In this document: in pieces, positions 48,022-58,226 of the stretch
Numbering within the stretch: the first letter of the stretch is position 1
Layout: each line of letters begins with the position of its first letter
Assembly (NCBI GenBank): GCA_049487715.1
Contig: CP150573.1
Coordinates: 248,001 to 312,000, forward strand
Length of the DNA stretch: 64,000 bases
Source of the DNA: Pycnococcus provasolii
Taxonomy: Eukaryota; Chlorophyta; Pseudoscourfieldiophyceae; Pseudoscourfieldiales
Reading direction: 5' to 3'
Position numbers and translations under genes: made by a program
The notes under the pieces: model-generated
The model's database searches: none
What the model saw: only the letters and a program-made list of their open reading frames with translations
Told to the model about the DNA's origin: nothing

Positions 48022-48708
48022 CGAGGGGGTTCTCTTCCCACCTGGAGCAAGGGGAAATGCCCCCCTTGCCTGGAGGCTGTTCTCTGCTCGTGTTCTCAGA
48101 AAGCGCGCTCTTCTCGTCCTTCCTACTGTAGTATCTTACAGTACTACAGACAGGTGTTGTTCTGACCTGTGCTCCTTGTGTTGGTGTGGAATTGGGTTGG
48201 TGTGGCCGAGACCAACCCTCTACATAGAGCCTCGACAACGTTAGTCTAAACTGTGGTTACCCTTGTTGTCTGTCGGCACCTTCTGTCGGGTATCATAGGC
48301 CAACAAAGGCGTCTATTCCATCATAGAACTAGCAAACAGCCGATGGTCGTTGTTTCTCTCCTCCTGCCGACTGCCTGGCCGATCACGCCGATCGATGGTC
48401 CCTTGGTCCCATGCTCGTCTTTGTTGTGGGGAAGGCGATCACCAAGGGCTTCGAGGAGTTCCTCGCACGAGCCACGAGGTACAAATGCAACTTGCTCACC
48501 TGGTGCTGTGAAAAAGACCAGGCACGAACCCAGCTAGACTCGTTGCGCCCTTTGCGCCGTCCTGTTCCGTCCTTTCGTGTGTCTCTCGCGCGACTACCCG
48601 GTAGACAACAATACAATACGGCAACAACAACAAACGCGCTGTGCGGCTGTGTGCTGTGCGCGCTCTTGACGGATAAATACGTATACACATACACACGCAT
48701 AAGGTATT
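48022..48708. other. Divergent promoter region
   Basis: Contains a short hairpin CTGTAGTA...TACTACAG at about 48124-48147 and short frames without support. No RNA gene is recognised. Confidence 0.4.
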
Positions 48709-51525
48709 ATGGGTCGGTCTGCGTCGGGCTCGCGTCCGTCGACGGCGCTACTCGCGCAGCAGCTGCAGCTTGAGTCCGTGCGCTCGACGTTACCAGCGCT
48801 TGTGAGAACCGCGGATGGGAAACTGAGCAGAGGAAACAGCAGAAGTGGGCCGCTGTCGCTGTCTTCGACCGCGCCGCCGCAAGGGGCAAAAGACGGACTC
48901 GCGACTTGGAGGCCGACAGGACTCTCGACCATCCTGAAAGGGACGGGAGACAGGAACGAAGATGCGTACCTCACGTCGACGATGCCACAACCGCCACCAT
49001 CCGCTAAGGTACACCTACCAACGCTCTCGGCGGGAACGTCGGAACTGCCGAAGGATGGACCAGAAGCACTTCCGGAGCGTCACGTCGCGTTCACGCCAAA
49101 GCCGCCGCTGCCACACCAAGCGACAAGCTTCAACGCGACCGCAAACACGCAGAACGTTCTCACGCTTGACAGCGTACCTGAGGACGAGGAAGTCGTGGAC
49201 ACGGCGGCCGGCGTGTCTGGTGATGCTGACGCTGCCGCGGCCGCCGAGCCGGTGAACTCCAGCGCCGACCAGCCGCCTGACGCTGATCTGCATTCAGATG
49301 CTGCGCCACAGCCAGAGCTAGACGCCGCCGCCGCCGCCGCCGATGCTTACACAGCAGCGGCGGCGGAAGTCGAGCGTGACGTCCTGCTTGACCGCTCCAT
49401 GGACAAGCTTGGGCAAGCGCTTGCAACGGGTGCGACGTCGTTGGGCGAGTGGCTTAGCCCAAGAAATCCGCACTTCCCCAAGTTAACGAACCAGGACGTG
49501 ACCAGACCGATGCTTGGGCACATCGAGCCGCCGAGCCGAGACGGGGCACCCATATCCGAGTGGGTCAAACGCACGCAGTTCATGTACGACGTCGTGCAAG
49601 GCAGGGCATCAGATGACCACGTGCTCGGTGCCACGTCAGCTCCTTTCGATGCCGTGTACAACCCGTCACTGTCCCCCAACGGTCGCACGCTTCCGGCGAT
49701 GCCCGAAAGCATCAATGCGCTGTACGGTGCCGATGCCAAGGCAAATGCGATGGAGGGCGACGGTACAGCCGCTGTTACGGTACCATCGGCTGATCAGCCA
49801 CTCACGAAGGAGGACATTGCCATGCTGCACACGCTGCGAGCGCACGAGGCGGGTGCCACCTCGCTTGCGGAGTATCGGACGCTGTGCGAGGAGGCTGGAC
49901 AGCGGCTACGGCACGTGCTGGTACCACCGCTGCCACATGGTGCGCAGCGGTGGGCACACGAATCTAACTTCTCGCCGTGGAATCTCCCCAACTACGACTT
50001 TGGCAAGAGGGCGCTGATCCGCGGCGATGCGCTCGCGATGATGCGAGAGGCGAAAGATCGCGCGGACGCCGCACTGTACCTGCAGCGGCGCAACCGCGAC
50101 CTCCAGCATCAGACGGTGCTGACGCACATGGTTGACCGCGTGGAGGACACGCTTGCACGATCGATGGACATCACGAATCGAACTCTGCGCCCACCGCTGA
50201 ATGACCCTGTCGCGCGACTGATGCGCGACCGCAATGATGCCGTGGACGCTCTCAAGCAGCTCATCGAGCGAAAGGGTGGAACGAAGTACCTTGCGCGTCG
50301 CCTCGAGCTCGAGGGTGGTCTCGGGCAGACGGTAGGACCGGAGGCTCTGAGCAAGCTTCTCACTGAGGTTGGTGCGCCAAACTCTGAGCAGCTCGCGTCG
50401 ATCCTGCTTGAGGATGCGAGCCGCGTGTATCTCGAGACACCAAAGGCACGGCGCGAGGTCAAAGATGGCATCACGCCTGGCATTGGACTGAGTTCCGTGG
50501 CGCCGGGCGACTTTGCTCGGCTCGTGCACACGGAGGCGCTCAAATACCAAAAGCCGGCGAGGCTGGACCCGCTCGCGCCGGACACGCGCGTCGCGCGCAA
50601 TTGCCTGAACGCGCCCGACCAGCCTCTCGGCGAGACAAGTCGATTCTACCCCGCTACAGAGGCGGAAGCAAACGCCAAGTTAAACGCTCCCACTCGAAAC
50701 TTGCACATCGAGAATCGGCTAGGCGCGTACGACATCGTGCGAGGCTCGTACCACGCGCATCCCGTTCGCGGTCTCGGCTCGATGCGCCAGGCGAGCAACT
50801 CGGTTCCGTACGGCGTTGAGACGGATGTGGACGTTGGTCGAGCCAATCTGGCCGAGACGACTTCGAAGCCGATGCAGTCATTCGTCGCCGCTCTGGGCGA
50901 TGCCGCGGGCGACGGCGGGACTATCACACGCGAGGCTTACGGCGAGCTTGTGAAATCGTGCGCGACGGGCGTGAAACCAAATCCACGTGAGGTTTTACTG
51001 GCAACGAACCGCGCGGATCCCGCGGCGAGCGGCGGCGTTTCTGTGAACGGACTTATTTCAAAAGCACATTCTGGCCGTGCGCCTGAATTTCTCAAGCCGA
51101 AGAGCCAGCGTCGCAGCGAGGACGGGCGTCCTTGGGACTGGGATCCGTCGCTCGATCGGAATGTTCGTGAGGAGGCTTCGGCAACGCTTCGCGCCCACTT
51201 CGCGAACTGTGCGCCCGGCGAGCGTCCACCGATACCCGAAAGTATCATACCCGCTGGGCACCAGAAGCGCGACCTGGATGCGGCGCTTCCCGTGTTCGCG
51301 ATGTGCACGGCAAAGGGCAATCGCGGCTACTCGAGCATTCCACTGGGTGAAATGTACGGCTCGGTGGGTTACCCTCGTCCCATTCAGGGCGACGGTCTTG
51401 GTTGGCCGACGAAGGCATTCACGAAGTACGGCCCCAACTCGTTCAGCGCGCACCTGCAGTCCGTTCCTGGAGAGAACAAGGTTTTGGAGATGGCCCTGTC
51501 CGATCCAACGTTCGTAAAGACGTAA
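48709..51525 (+). CDS. Large unclassified protein, possible EF-hand-like segments
   Basis: 938 residues starting MGRSASGS, which fits an N-myristoylation site (Gly2, Ser6). The N-terminal ~300 residues are Ala/Pro/Ser-rich and probably disordered. From about residue 350 the protein is more regular and helical (DIAMLHTLRAHEAGATSLAEYR, DRVEDTLARSMDITNRTLRPPLND). Two helix-loop-helix-like stretches (ALGDAAGDGGTITREAYGEL, NRADPAASGGVSVNGLI) resemble degenerate EF-hands. The last ~250 residues contain Pro/Gly/Tyr-rich patches (GYSSIPLGEMYGSVGYPRP). I do not recognise a family. Length and EF-hand-like pairs would suit a cytoskeletal or flagellar protein, but nothing decides this. Confidence 0.8.
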   Translation: MGRSASGSRPSTALLAQQLQLESVRSTLPALVRTADGKLSRGNSRSGPLSLSSTAPPQGAKDGLATWRPTGLSTILKGTGDRNEDAYLTSTMPQPPPSAKVHLPTLSAGTSELPKDGPEALPERHVAFTPKPPLPHQATSFNATANTQNVLTLDSVPEDEEVVDTAAGVSGDADAAAAAEPVNSSADQPPDADLHSDAAPQPELDAAAAAADAYTAAAAEVERDVLLDRSMDKLGQALATGATSLGEWLSPRNPHFPKLTNQDVTRPMLGHIEPPSRDGAPISEWVKRTQFMYDVVQGRASDDHVLGATSAPFDAVYNPSLSPNGRTLPAMPESINALYGADAKANAMEGDGTAAVTVPSADQPLTKEDIAMLHTLRAHEAGATSLAEYRTLCEEAGQRLRHVLVPPLPHGAQRWAHESNFSPWNLPNYDFGKRALIRGDALAMMREAKDRADAALYLQRRNRDLQHQTVLTHMVDRVEDTLARSMDITNRTLRPPLNDPVARLMRDRNDAVDALKQLIERKGGTKYLARRLELEGGLGQTVGPEALSKLLTEVGAPNSEQLASILLEDASRVYLETPKARREVKDGITPGIGLSSVAPGDFARLVHTEALKYQKPARLDPLAPDTRVARNCLNAPDQPLGETSRFYPATEAEANAKLNAPTRNLHIENRLGAYDIVRGSYHAHPVRGLGSMRQASNSVPYGVETDVDVGRANLAETTSKPMQSFVAALGDAAGDGGTITREAYGELVKSCATGVKPNPREVLLATNRADPAASGGVSVNGLISKAHSGRAPEFLKPKSQRRSEDGRPWDWDPSLDRNVREEASATLRAHFANCAPGERPPIPESIIPAGHQKRDLDAALPVFAMCTAKGNRGYSSIPLGEMYGSVGYPRPIQGDGLGWPTKAFTKYGPNSFSAHLQSVPGENKVLEMALSDPTFVKT

Positions 51526-52050
51526 GTCTAGATGCGCTTAGAATACTACTATATAAGTAAGTAACGAGACAAATGTGTGACATGCATAAATTCAACCTTA
51601 AGTTGAGACGAAGAATGAGCCTGAACAAAAATAGTATGTACTACGATAAGGAAGAATCCCCTGTTCATTCCTCACACCTCACCTTTTTAGGATAAGTACG
51701 GACGGTCACTCACCAGTACCCGGGAACCCACGAAACTTGCGAAACGCACTTGCTGAGTGAGACGCCCCCGAGGCGCCATTGTTTCAAGTCTATAAGGGTG
51801 TGTATTTGGCACAGTACTTCTCTCTGGGGATCCCGTCCATGGAGATGTAGTCTAGAATGTATCCCCAAGTCCAGTGGGACTGGTCGTGAATCCCATTTCC
51901 CAGGGGTTCTCGGCGTGCCCTGCATAGCGTAGGCTGAGGACGGAGGACGGAATGCTCGTCCTAGGAATGCGCGTATTGTAGTCTCCCCCCTTCTCCCCCT
52001 CCCGGGTTTCCCTTCCCCCTCCCCTCCCCTCCCCTCATCGCACTCGCGTC
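51526..52050. other. Intergenic region
   Basis: No gene is seen. It ends in a long pyrimidine tract (about 51980-52035) immediately before the next ATG, probably a core promoter or 5' UTR feature. Confidence 0.5.
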
Positions 52051-55000
52051 ATGGCGGACCCGTGGCACGACAACCCCAGACCGGGCTCGGGGGGAACCAT
52101 GGCAGCGCATGACGACGCAACCTCCTTCTCTTCAATACAACCGGACTGGAGCTTGGCGTTGGCGAATGCGGCACTTGGTGCAAGTGTTTCTGGGGGGATA
52201 CCTTTAGTAGTAGGCAATAATACAGGGGCGTCAATGTCTCCGCTGCTGATGCCGGCTCTAGCTGCATATGAGCCTGGGGGTGCCACAACCCCCCTCGCGG
52301 GTGGTGGTGTGATGCCAGGAGGAGTATCCGGACCCGCCTCAATGATGATGAGTGCAACAATGAGACAGACTCTATCGACAAACGCGCTCGCGTCGCAGGC
52401 GGCTGCAACCTCCGCGCTGGGTGGCTTGCTTGGACATGACACGACTGGAGCGGCGGAGTCTCCCATGGTCGAGTCGTCGAGCTCAGGGGCGTCGTCGTCG
52501 TCGCCGCAGGACGGATCACCGAGCAGCGACAACCCTGTGTGGACTGCGCCGCCCGGCGAGCCACGAATCCCAGACGGAACGCGCGGATTCAAGCAAGGAT
52601 ATGCATGCGGGCGAGGACGCGGGCTCGTGCCTCCTCCTCCGAAGGCGCTCGAGAGGAGAAGTTCCGCTGTTGGGATACCCACGTTCGACAACAATATGGG
52701 AAGCACTCAGCCATCCGTCCCAAGGTCAGCCTCATGGACGACACGGGCGCAGGACGACGGCGCCAACTCACCGCCGATGCCGCAGACAAACATTCTTTCA
52801 CAACCACCGCCGCCTCCTTCGGGCAACATCGCCTCGTTGCCTGACAGACTGTACGACGACGTCACCCCTACCGCACTCTCCACTCCCACACCCGTCCCCG
52901 CCACCCAGCCACCAGCACCGCCAATGCCTAACTGGATTGACCCATCGACCGCCGCCGCCGCATCCGCCGCCGCCGCCGTACATGCTGCCGCCACGTCAGG
53001 CGAAGCGTTTACACCGACCATGGACAACATCATCACCGCTGCGTACCACCACCAGCTTGCGACGGCTGCCGCCGCCGCTGCCGCCGCTGCAGCAGCAGCC
53101 TCGCCGAGCAACGCTTATCTGCACGGCAATGTTAGCCCAGCCGCGGCAGCCGTGGCTGCGGCGGCGGCACACATGAGCCAGGCGAGGTCTTACACGGACC
53201 TTGCGAATACAGGGGCCGACTACGACACGCCCACTCCATCGACCGATCACGTCACCGCCGCGAATATCGCCGCCGCCACAGCTGCCGCCGCGGCGATGGG
53301 CGGCTTCGCACCATATCCGTCCGAGGTTGCGATGACTAGCACCATGCCGGTGTCTGTTCCAGTGCCAGCGCCAGCGCTGCCACCTCAGTCATCTTCGGCA
53401 CAGCCGTCCATGTCCCCGTCCCAGCATCACATGCACCATATGACGCCTACTTCACAGCCTTCGCAGGAGGACGACGAGGTGAGGTCGCTGAAGGAGGAGG
53501 TGGATCGCCTGCGCCGTGACCATGCGAGACTCTCGGCAGAGGTGGACCGCCTGGGTGGAGAGGTGGCACGGCAGAAGAGCCTGAGAGAGGCGGAGCGCGT
53601 GGAATTCAGCGAGGCAAAGGAGAAACTCAAAGCTGGCTGGGCGGTGGACCGCGCCGACTTTGCGCGTGTCAAAGACACGCTGAAGCGCAAGAATGCCGAG
53701 CACCACCTTCAGAATGGCCGGCTGTCCGCCTCGCTGCGTGAGGCTGAGTCGAACCTACGTGAGCTGCGTGAGGTTTGCGTGCGTGCAGGCATGCAGCTTC
53801 CGGAGGGCATGGAAGACGCCATCACAAGACGGGAGCAGGGCGGCCTTGAGGTGCCTCACGCGTGGCCACCGGAGGATGGTGGCGGCGGTTCGTCTCATCG
53901 CGACCGCAGCGCGGCTCGTATGGGAACCACCACGAGCCATCATCGTGCTGCCAGCACGGGGATTGTCCAAAATCAGCGGCACAATGCGGATGCCGAAGTT
54001 TGGCCTCGGATGGTGAAACCTGGGTCGAGCGAGGGCGCCGCACCGTCTGACCCACGCAAGGTTCGCCCACGTGAACCACGTACCGCACGTGCAAGGATCG
54101 CGTCGGATATGGCATCTCAGATTGGCGCCGCAGCCGCAGCTAGAGCTGCCGCCGCAACTGCGCCTGCAGCCCAAGACGAGGCGGCGGCATTGGCGGCGGC
54201 GGTGGCAGTCGTGGCTCATCCGCCCTCGCTGGATCCTGCCGCCTCCCTCTCGGCCGCCGCGCATGCCGCTGCGGTAGTGGCTAGGGGCACAAAGTCGCCG
54301 GAGGAGCGCAGGAGGGCCGCTGCCGCGGCTGCAGCCGCCGTCGCTTCTGCCGCGGCGCGCGGCGGCGTGGCGGTATCGCAGCGCCTTCAGCTTCTGTCGC
54401 TTTCGCCTGAGCTCATGCGCGAAGGGCCATTCGGCGAGGTGAGCGACATTGAGGAAAGCGAGCGTGACGGCACGCGCGTCAACGTGACAGACACTGGTGA
54501 CGACCGCTACGACGACGATGGCGATGATGACGACGACGGCGATGACGACGACGGCGACGTGCACGCGCAGAGGCTTACTCGCGCTGCTATGGCTGCCGCG
54601 GCGCTGCTACCACCCGGGCGTTCGGTCGTGCCGCCATCTCCCGCCCCCCGACCTCACCACCATCACCACCAGCACCGCATGTCTACTCAGCAGCCCGACG
54701 ATTTGGCCGCTGCCACCGCCGCCTATGCCGCTGCCGCTGCAGCCCGCGCCGCAGGCTCGAGCTCGATGTGGGAGGACCGGCGTGCTCCAGCAACGTTAGC
54801 AGAGCGCCGCGAGGCTCGCCGTCGGCTGATGGACTTGGAGCTTCGTGCCGAGCGTAACGTGCAGCGCGTCGCAGCGCGTTCCGCGCAACGTGCGCGCATC
54901 GCAGCTGGCCGTGATGCTCGCAGGTTCGCCGTTGACGGCACGTCTGACGGTGGGCGGCGCACCTATGGCGGCGACGGCGGCGACTCGTCTGACACGTCTC

Positions 55001-55377
55001 GTCGCGGTGCCCCCATGAAGCGTGTGTGGAGTGGTTTCAACTCCACAGGTGGCACAGGTGGATGGTACGAGCCACCCACTCCGAACGACGAAAATGCGGA
55101 AACATACGACCACCCGACCACTGCGCACGATGACGCGTTCGAGGAAACACTGCCGCTGCCATCAGATGCGAGTGCGGACGAAGTGCAGGTGATGAGCGAG
55201 CACTTGGAGGCTGCGAAGGAAGCTGCTGCTGTGGCGCTTGCGGGATCGGACGTGGACCAACCGGTGGTTGCGAGCGAAGATTTGGAGGCTGCGAAGGAAG
55301 CTGCTGCCGCTGCGCTGGCGGGAGTCGCGCGAGCGGTGGCTGAGGCATCCAAGGCGGCAGACGACTACGTGAAGTGA
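52051..55377 (+). CDS. Large low-complexity Ala-rich protein with central coiled coil
   Basis: 1108 residues. Residues ~1-460 are Ala/Pro/Ser/Gly-rich with long alanine runs from GCC repeats. Residues ~470-590 form a clear coiled coil (EVRSLKEEVDRLRRDHARLSAEVDRLGGEVARQ) ending in basic and acidic segments. Then follow Ala-rich helices, an acidic tract (DDDGDDDDDGDDDDG), a His run and an Arg-rich helix (RAERNVQRVAARSAQRARI). Near the C-terminus a segment LEAAKEAAA is duplicated. No enzymatic motif or membrane helix is seen. The pattern suggests a nuclear or scaffold protein, but this is inference. TGTAA occurs 39 bases after the stop codon (55416-55420). Confidence 0.75.
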   Translation: MADPWHDNPRPGSGGTMAAHDDATSFSSIQPDWSLALANAALGASVSGGIPLVVGNNTGASMSPLLMPALAAYEPGGATTPLAGGGVMPGGVSGPASMMMSATMRQTLSTNALASQAAATSALGGLLGHDTTGAAESPMVESSSSGASSSSPQDGSPSSDNPVWTAPPGEPRIPDGTRGFKQGYACGRGRGLVPPPPKALERRSSAVGIPTFDNNMGSTQPSVPRSASWTTRAQDDGANSPPMPQTNILSQPPPPPSGNIASLPDRLYDDVTPTALSTPTPVPATQPPAPPMPNWIDPSTAAAASAAAAVHAAATSGEAFTPTMDNIITAAYHHQLATAAAAAAAAAAAASPSNAYLHGNVSPAAAAVAAAAAHMSQARSYTDLANTGADYDTPTPSTDHVTAANIAAATAAAAAMGGFAPYPSEVAMTSTMPVSVPVPAPALPPQSSSAQPSMSPSQHHMHHMTPTSQPSQEDDEVRSLKEEVDRLRRDHARLSAEVDRLGGEVARQKSLREAERVEFSEAKEKLKAGWAVDRADFARVKDTLKRKNAEHHLQNGRLSASLREAESNLRELREVCVRAGMQLPEGMEDAITRREQGGLEVPHAWPPEDGGGGSSHRDRSAARMGTTTSHHRAASTGIVQNQRHNADAEVWPRMVKPGSSEGAAPSDPRKVRPREPRTARARIASDMASQIGAAAAARAAAATAPAAQDEAAALAAAVAVVAHPPSLDPAASLSAAAHAAAVVARGTKSPEERRRAAAAAAAAVASAAARGGVAVSQRLQLLSLSPELMREGPFGEVSDIEESERDGTRVNVTDTGDDRYDDDGDDDDDGDDDDGDVHAQRLTRAAMAAAALLPPGRSVVPPSPAPRPHHHHHQHRMSTQQPDDLAAATAAYAAAAAARAAGSSSMWEDRRAPATLAERREARRRLMDLELRAERNVQRVAARSAQRARIAAGRDARRFAVDGTSDGGRRTYGGDGGDSSDTSRRGAPMKRVWSGFNSTGGTGGWYEPPTPNDENAETYDHPTTAHDDAFEETLPLPSDASADEVQVMSEHLEAAKEAAAVALAGSDVDQPVVASEDLEAAKEAAAAALAGVARAVAEASKAADDYVK

Positions 55378-55440
55378 AGTGACCATAATCGAATATGAAC
55401 TTTCAAATTTTAATATGTAATATGTCAAAATTAAGCGACT

Positions 55441-56250
55441 TCAAGAAGATGACGACTGGCTGATTCGCTCGAAGAAGTCTTCGTTGATGGCGCGACACGA
55501 AGCCTCCTCCTCGCCACCCACCAGGAGCACGCTTATGCCCGCTTCCCGTAGTATCGCAAGACCCTTGTTCTCGACGAGAGGGTTGTTGTCTACGCACCCA
55601 ACGACGACACGACGCACGCCCGCTTCCACGAACGCAATCGCGCAAGGGGGCGTGCGTCCGTAGTGCGCGCACGGCTCGAGCGTCACGTATGCCGTCGCAC
55701 CCTTTGCTTGATCACCAGCCGCGCGAAGCGCGAACACCTCTGCGTGCGGCTGCCCCGCCTTGGGGTGGTATCCTTCTCCGACGACATTTTGTGTTTTTTC
55801 ATTCACGAGCACACATCCAACCACGGGGTTAGGAAACGTGAATTGTTTATCTCCCATGGATGCCAACTGAAGCGCACGGCGCATGTGATGACGGTCACGA
55901 GAGGTGACGTCATCAGCGACTGCATCCAACTCCTCATCATCATCACCGACCAAAGGTGATGACGATGATGACGGAGAGGAGGATGACGCAGATGACGACG
56001 CAGAGGAGGAGGAGGACGACGACGGAGAGGAGGATGACGGAGAGGAGGCATGACCTAACCCCGACCCATTTCGAGCACGACGAGCATGAAAAGAAGGACA
56101 AGCAAGCCAAGGACGAGCACAAGTAAGCCGAGCACGAGAAGAAGCGCCACAAGAAGAAGAGATGCCACCACGAGACGAGCACGCAGCAAGAGGATGATGA
56201 CGAGGGAGAGGACGAGGACACCGAGGAGGAGAGACACAGAAGAAGGCCAT
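55441..56250 (-). CDS. PYRD: RibD-type pyrimidine deaminase (riboflavin biosynthesis), no reductase domain
   Basis: 269 residues from the ATG at 56250. The first ~60 residues are Ser/Arg/Cys-rich like a transit peptide, followed by a Ser run from AGG/GAC-type repeats. The deaminase starts at HMRRALQLASMG and shows NPVVGCVL, the catalytic HAEVFAL (zinc His and proton-shuttle Glu, near residue 167) and EPCAHYGRTPPC with the two zinc Cys (residues ~190-200). GVRRVVVGCVDNNPLVENKGL follows. The enzyme removes the amino group from diaminohydroxyphosphoribosylaminopyrimidine, the second step of riboflavin synthesis. The usual C-terminal reductase domain is absent; only ~25 residues remain after the deaminase. 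Plastid location is inferred. Confidence 0.9.
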   Translation of the reverse strand: MAFFCVSPPRCPRPLPRHHPLAACSSRGGISSSCGASSRARLTCARPWLACPSFHARRARNGSGLGHASSPSSSSPSSSSSSSASSSASSSSPSSSSSPLVGDDDEELDAVADDVTSRDRHHMRRALQLASMGDKQFTFPNPVVGCVLVNEKTQNVVGEGYHPKAGQPHAEVFALRAAGDQAKGATAYVTLEPCAHYGRTPPCAIAFVEAGVRRVVVGCVDNNPLVENKGLAILREAGISVLLVGGEEEASCRAINEDFFERISQSSSS

Positions 56251-56494
56251 GGATGGAGGGAGGGATGGGAGGCGACAAAGAAATGAAAGAATGGTTATAC
56301 TGTAGACCCCGTCACCCGTCCCGTCGGGGATGCCGGATTCTAATATGTGGTGGCGTGCTTTCCTTTTTTGGTGTGGCGTGGCGTGGCGTTGGAGAGGGAA
56401 ATGAACATGAACATGAACACGACCACGTGTGAGGGCGTTACATCATATCGTATCGTGTCATATCATCATGTATGCGTGTGATTGAGGGTATATG
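56251..56494. other. 5' flank of the RibD-type gene
   Basis: Contains TACTGTAG about 49 bases before the ATG and short tandem motifs (TGGCGTGGCGTGGCG, ATGAACATGAACATGAAC). No gene is seen. Confidence 0.5.
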
Positions 56495-56574
56495 CGCAAC
56501 ACAAAGAGAACGACGAACAAGCAGAATCTATCCAAGACAGAATCTACAAGCACGTGTACTAGAGCAAGTACGCA
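56495..56574 (+). repeat. Duplicated exon-like segment, copy 1
   Basis: About 80 bases, nearly identical to 57459-57539. In one frame both copies read NDE(Q/P)AESIQDRIYKHVY. This copy runs into a TAG right after KHVY. Several differences between copies are synonymous in that frame. Confidence 0.75.
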
Positions 56575-57131
56575 TTATTTCCTTTTATTTCCTTTCGTTT
56601 TGTTTTCGTCAAATCTTCTTGTTTCGTTTCGTTTGGTTTTTAGTCTTCTGTTCTGTTCTGTTCTGCTAGGGCAAGGCTGTGTAGTATAGTGCGTAAGGAA
56701 AACTGCTGCAAGTCCACTTCTCTCGCTGTTTTGTTTATTCAGAGGTAAGCAGTCAAATTGTCCAAGCCGTGAAGTCTGCTCCAAGTTGTGTGTAGAGGTT
56801 GAAGGTGAATGAAGGCGGTGTCGAAGATGATGAAGGTGAAGATGGCCGCGAGTGAAAAGAATGATGGAGCGTTGAGCGTGTTGAGCGTTGAGCGTGTTGA
56901 GCGTGTCAGGATGAAGGATGAGGAAGGCGAGGAGAGGAAATGAAATGGCGACGAAGAACGGGAGCGAACCAACTTATCACACAACAGAAAGCAGAGCAAC
57001 GCGGTAATAGACTTTTTTGAAACACCACCAAAGAAAGTTTTTGTTTTTGAGAGAGAGAAGACATCCAGCAGCCATCTTTACGCGCACACACAAGCCAAAC
57101 CTTTTGCAGAAAGAAGAAGAGAGAAACCAGC

Positions 57132-57320
57132 TTAGACGAAACGCATGGTTGAGAGGATGCCCACCCAGTGCGCTTTGCAGTTCGCAGAGTTGCCACACGA
57201 CTCAGGGTTCAGGGCTGGCGGTGCGAGCAGCGGTCGTTTCGTGAGCGCAAACGCCGTCAGCGACGCCATGGGTCCGACGACGACGTTTTGCTTCTTCACG
57301 TGACACGTTGAAGCCGCCAT
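57132..57320 (-). CDS. Possible small gene or first exon (MAASTCHVKK...)
   Basis: From an ATG at 57320 the minus strand reads about 62 codons to a stop at 57132: MAASTCHVKKQNVVVGPMAS, then LTKRPLLAPPALNPESCGN and KAHWVGILSTM. The composition looks protein-like, with a Cys pair and a Trp near the end, unlike random sequence here. A donor-like GT follows close to the end (ATGC/GTTTCG), so it may be exon 1 of a spliced gene running toward 56740. I do not recognise the protein. A small organellar subunit is one possibility. Confidence 0.4.
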   Translation of the reverse strand: MAASTCHVKKQNVVVGPMASLTAFALTKRPLLAPPALNPESCGNSANCKAHWVGILSTMRFV

Positions 57321-57458
57321 TGCTGGTGCTGCCACAGGGTTTTGTTTATTTTTTGAAAAAAGAAACGGCATTTTTTTTATTTTTATTTTTTTGTTAAAAG
57401 AGAGAGACGGAAAAAAGGGAAAAAACAGCGAAGAGAGAGCGAGATGTGAGAGAGCTTA

Positions 57459-57539
57459 CGCAACACAAAGAGAACGACGAACCAGCAGAATCTATCCAGG
57501 ATAGAATCTACAAGCACGTGTACTCAAAGCAAGTGCGCA
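57459..57539 (+). repeat. Duplicated exon-like segment, copy 2
   Basis: Second copy of 56495-56574. Here the frame stays open: AESIQDRIYKHVYSKQVRTL continues into an Arg/Glu-rich stretch made by GAGGAGCGA-type repeats (57560-57600). It is preceded by an AG that could act as a splice acceptor. Confidence 0.75.
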
Positions 57540-58226
57540 CGCTACTACAAGCGAGAATGACGAGGAGCGAGGAGCGAGGAGCGAGAGGGGCGAGGAGGAG
57601 GGGCGAGGCGAGGCGAGAAAGGCGGACGCGTCTTCCTATGGGTCCGCCTTGGAGTTCCCCCTTTGTCGGGTCGTCGCTTGGTGTTTCGTTTCCCCTCTTT
57701 TCTGGGCCGGCTTCGAAGGGCACAGGAAATACAGGGATGGTGCCGCCCGAGTGTCGATGTTGATTGGGCATGCTTTGTCGGAAGATTCGCTGGATCCCCG
57801 TGAACGTGGGCCTCATGGGTTAGGGTTTCACCATGTTTCCTGCTTGCTGCTAGGGTTACGAGAGTACACTTTTACGCCTCACGTTCTAACGGCCCGACGT
57901 CCCGTTGCCTCTTTGAACATTCACATGAAGACGTCCCAAACGGCTGTTCCCTTGTATTCGACTCCCCACGTACACGTGTGAGTGAGTCTCGTGTTTGTTA
58001 CTCGTGTGGAAGCACGTTGAGGAGGCTCACATACACGCGTTTCCTTGTTGCACGTTTGACATATCAACCGACTTATTTCGCAACATAGCTGTATTGAGTC
58101 TCAGGCCGATAACGACAGTGACGACGACAGTGACGACGACAGTGACAACAACAACATAGTGACAGTCTTACGAACCTATTTATTCATCGTAGTTTGTCTT
58201 AACGGTTCTTAGAGACAAATTGAAAG
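57540..58226. other. Intergenic region upstream of the aldo-keto reductase fusion
   Basis: Contains GAGGAGCGA repeats, telomere-type units GGGTTAGGGTTT (57817-57828) and TAGGGTT (57851-57857), and a tandem AGTGACGACGAC-type repeat (about 58109-58155). No gene is established. Confidence 0.5.

Noticed and set aside
47799-48050. N-terminal extension of the JmjC protein with Asn-Pro repeats
   Set aside because: The residues are merely the translation of telomere-type repeats in the promoter, and a good ATG lies at 47798.
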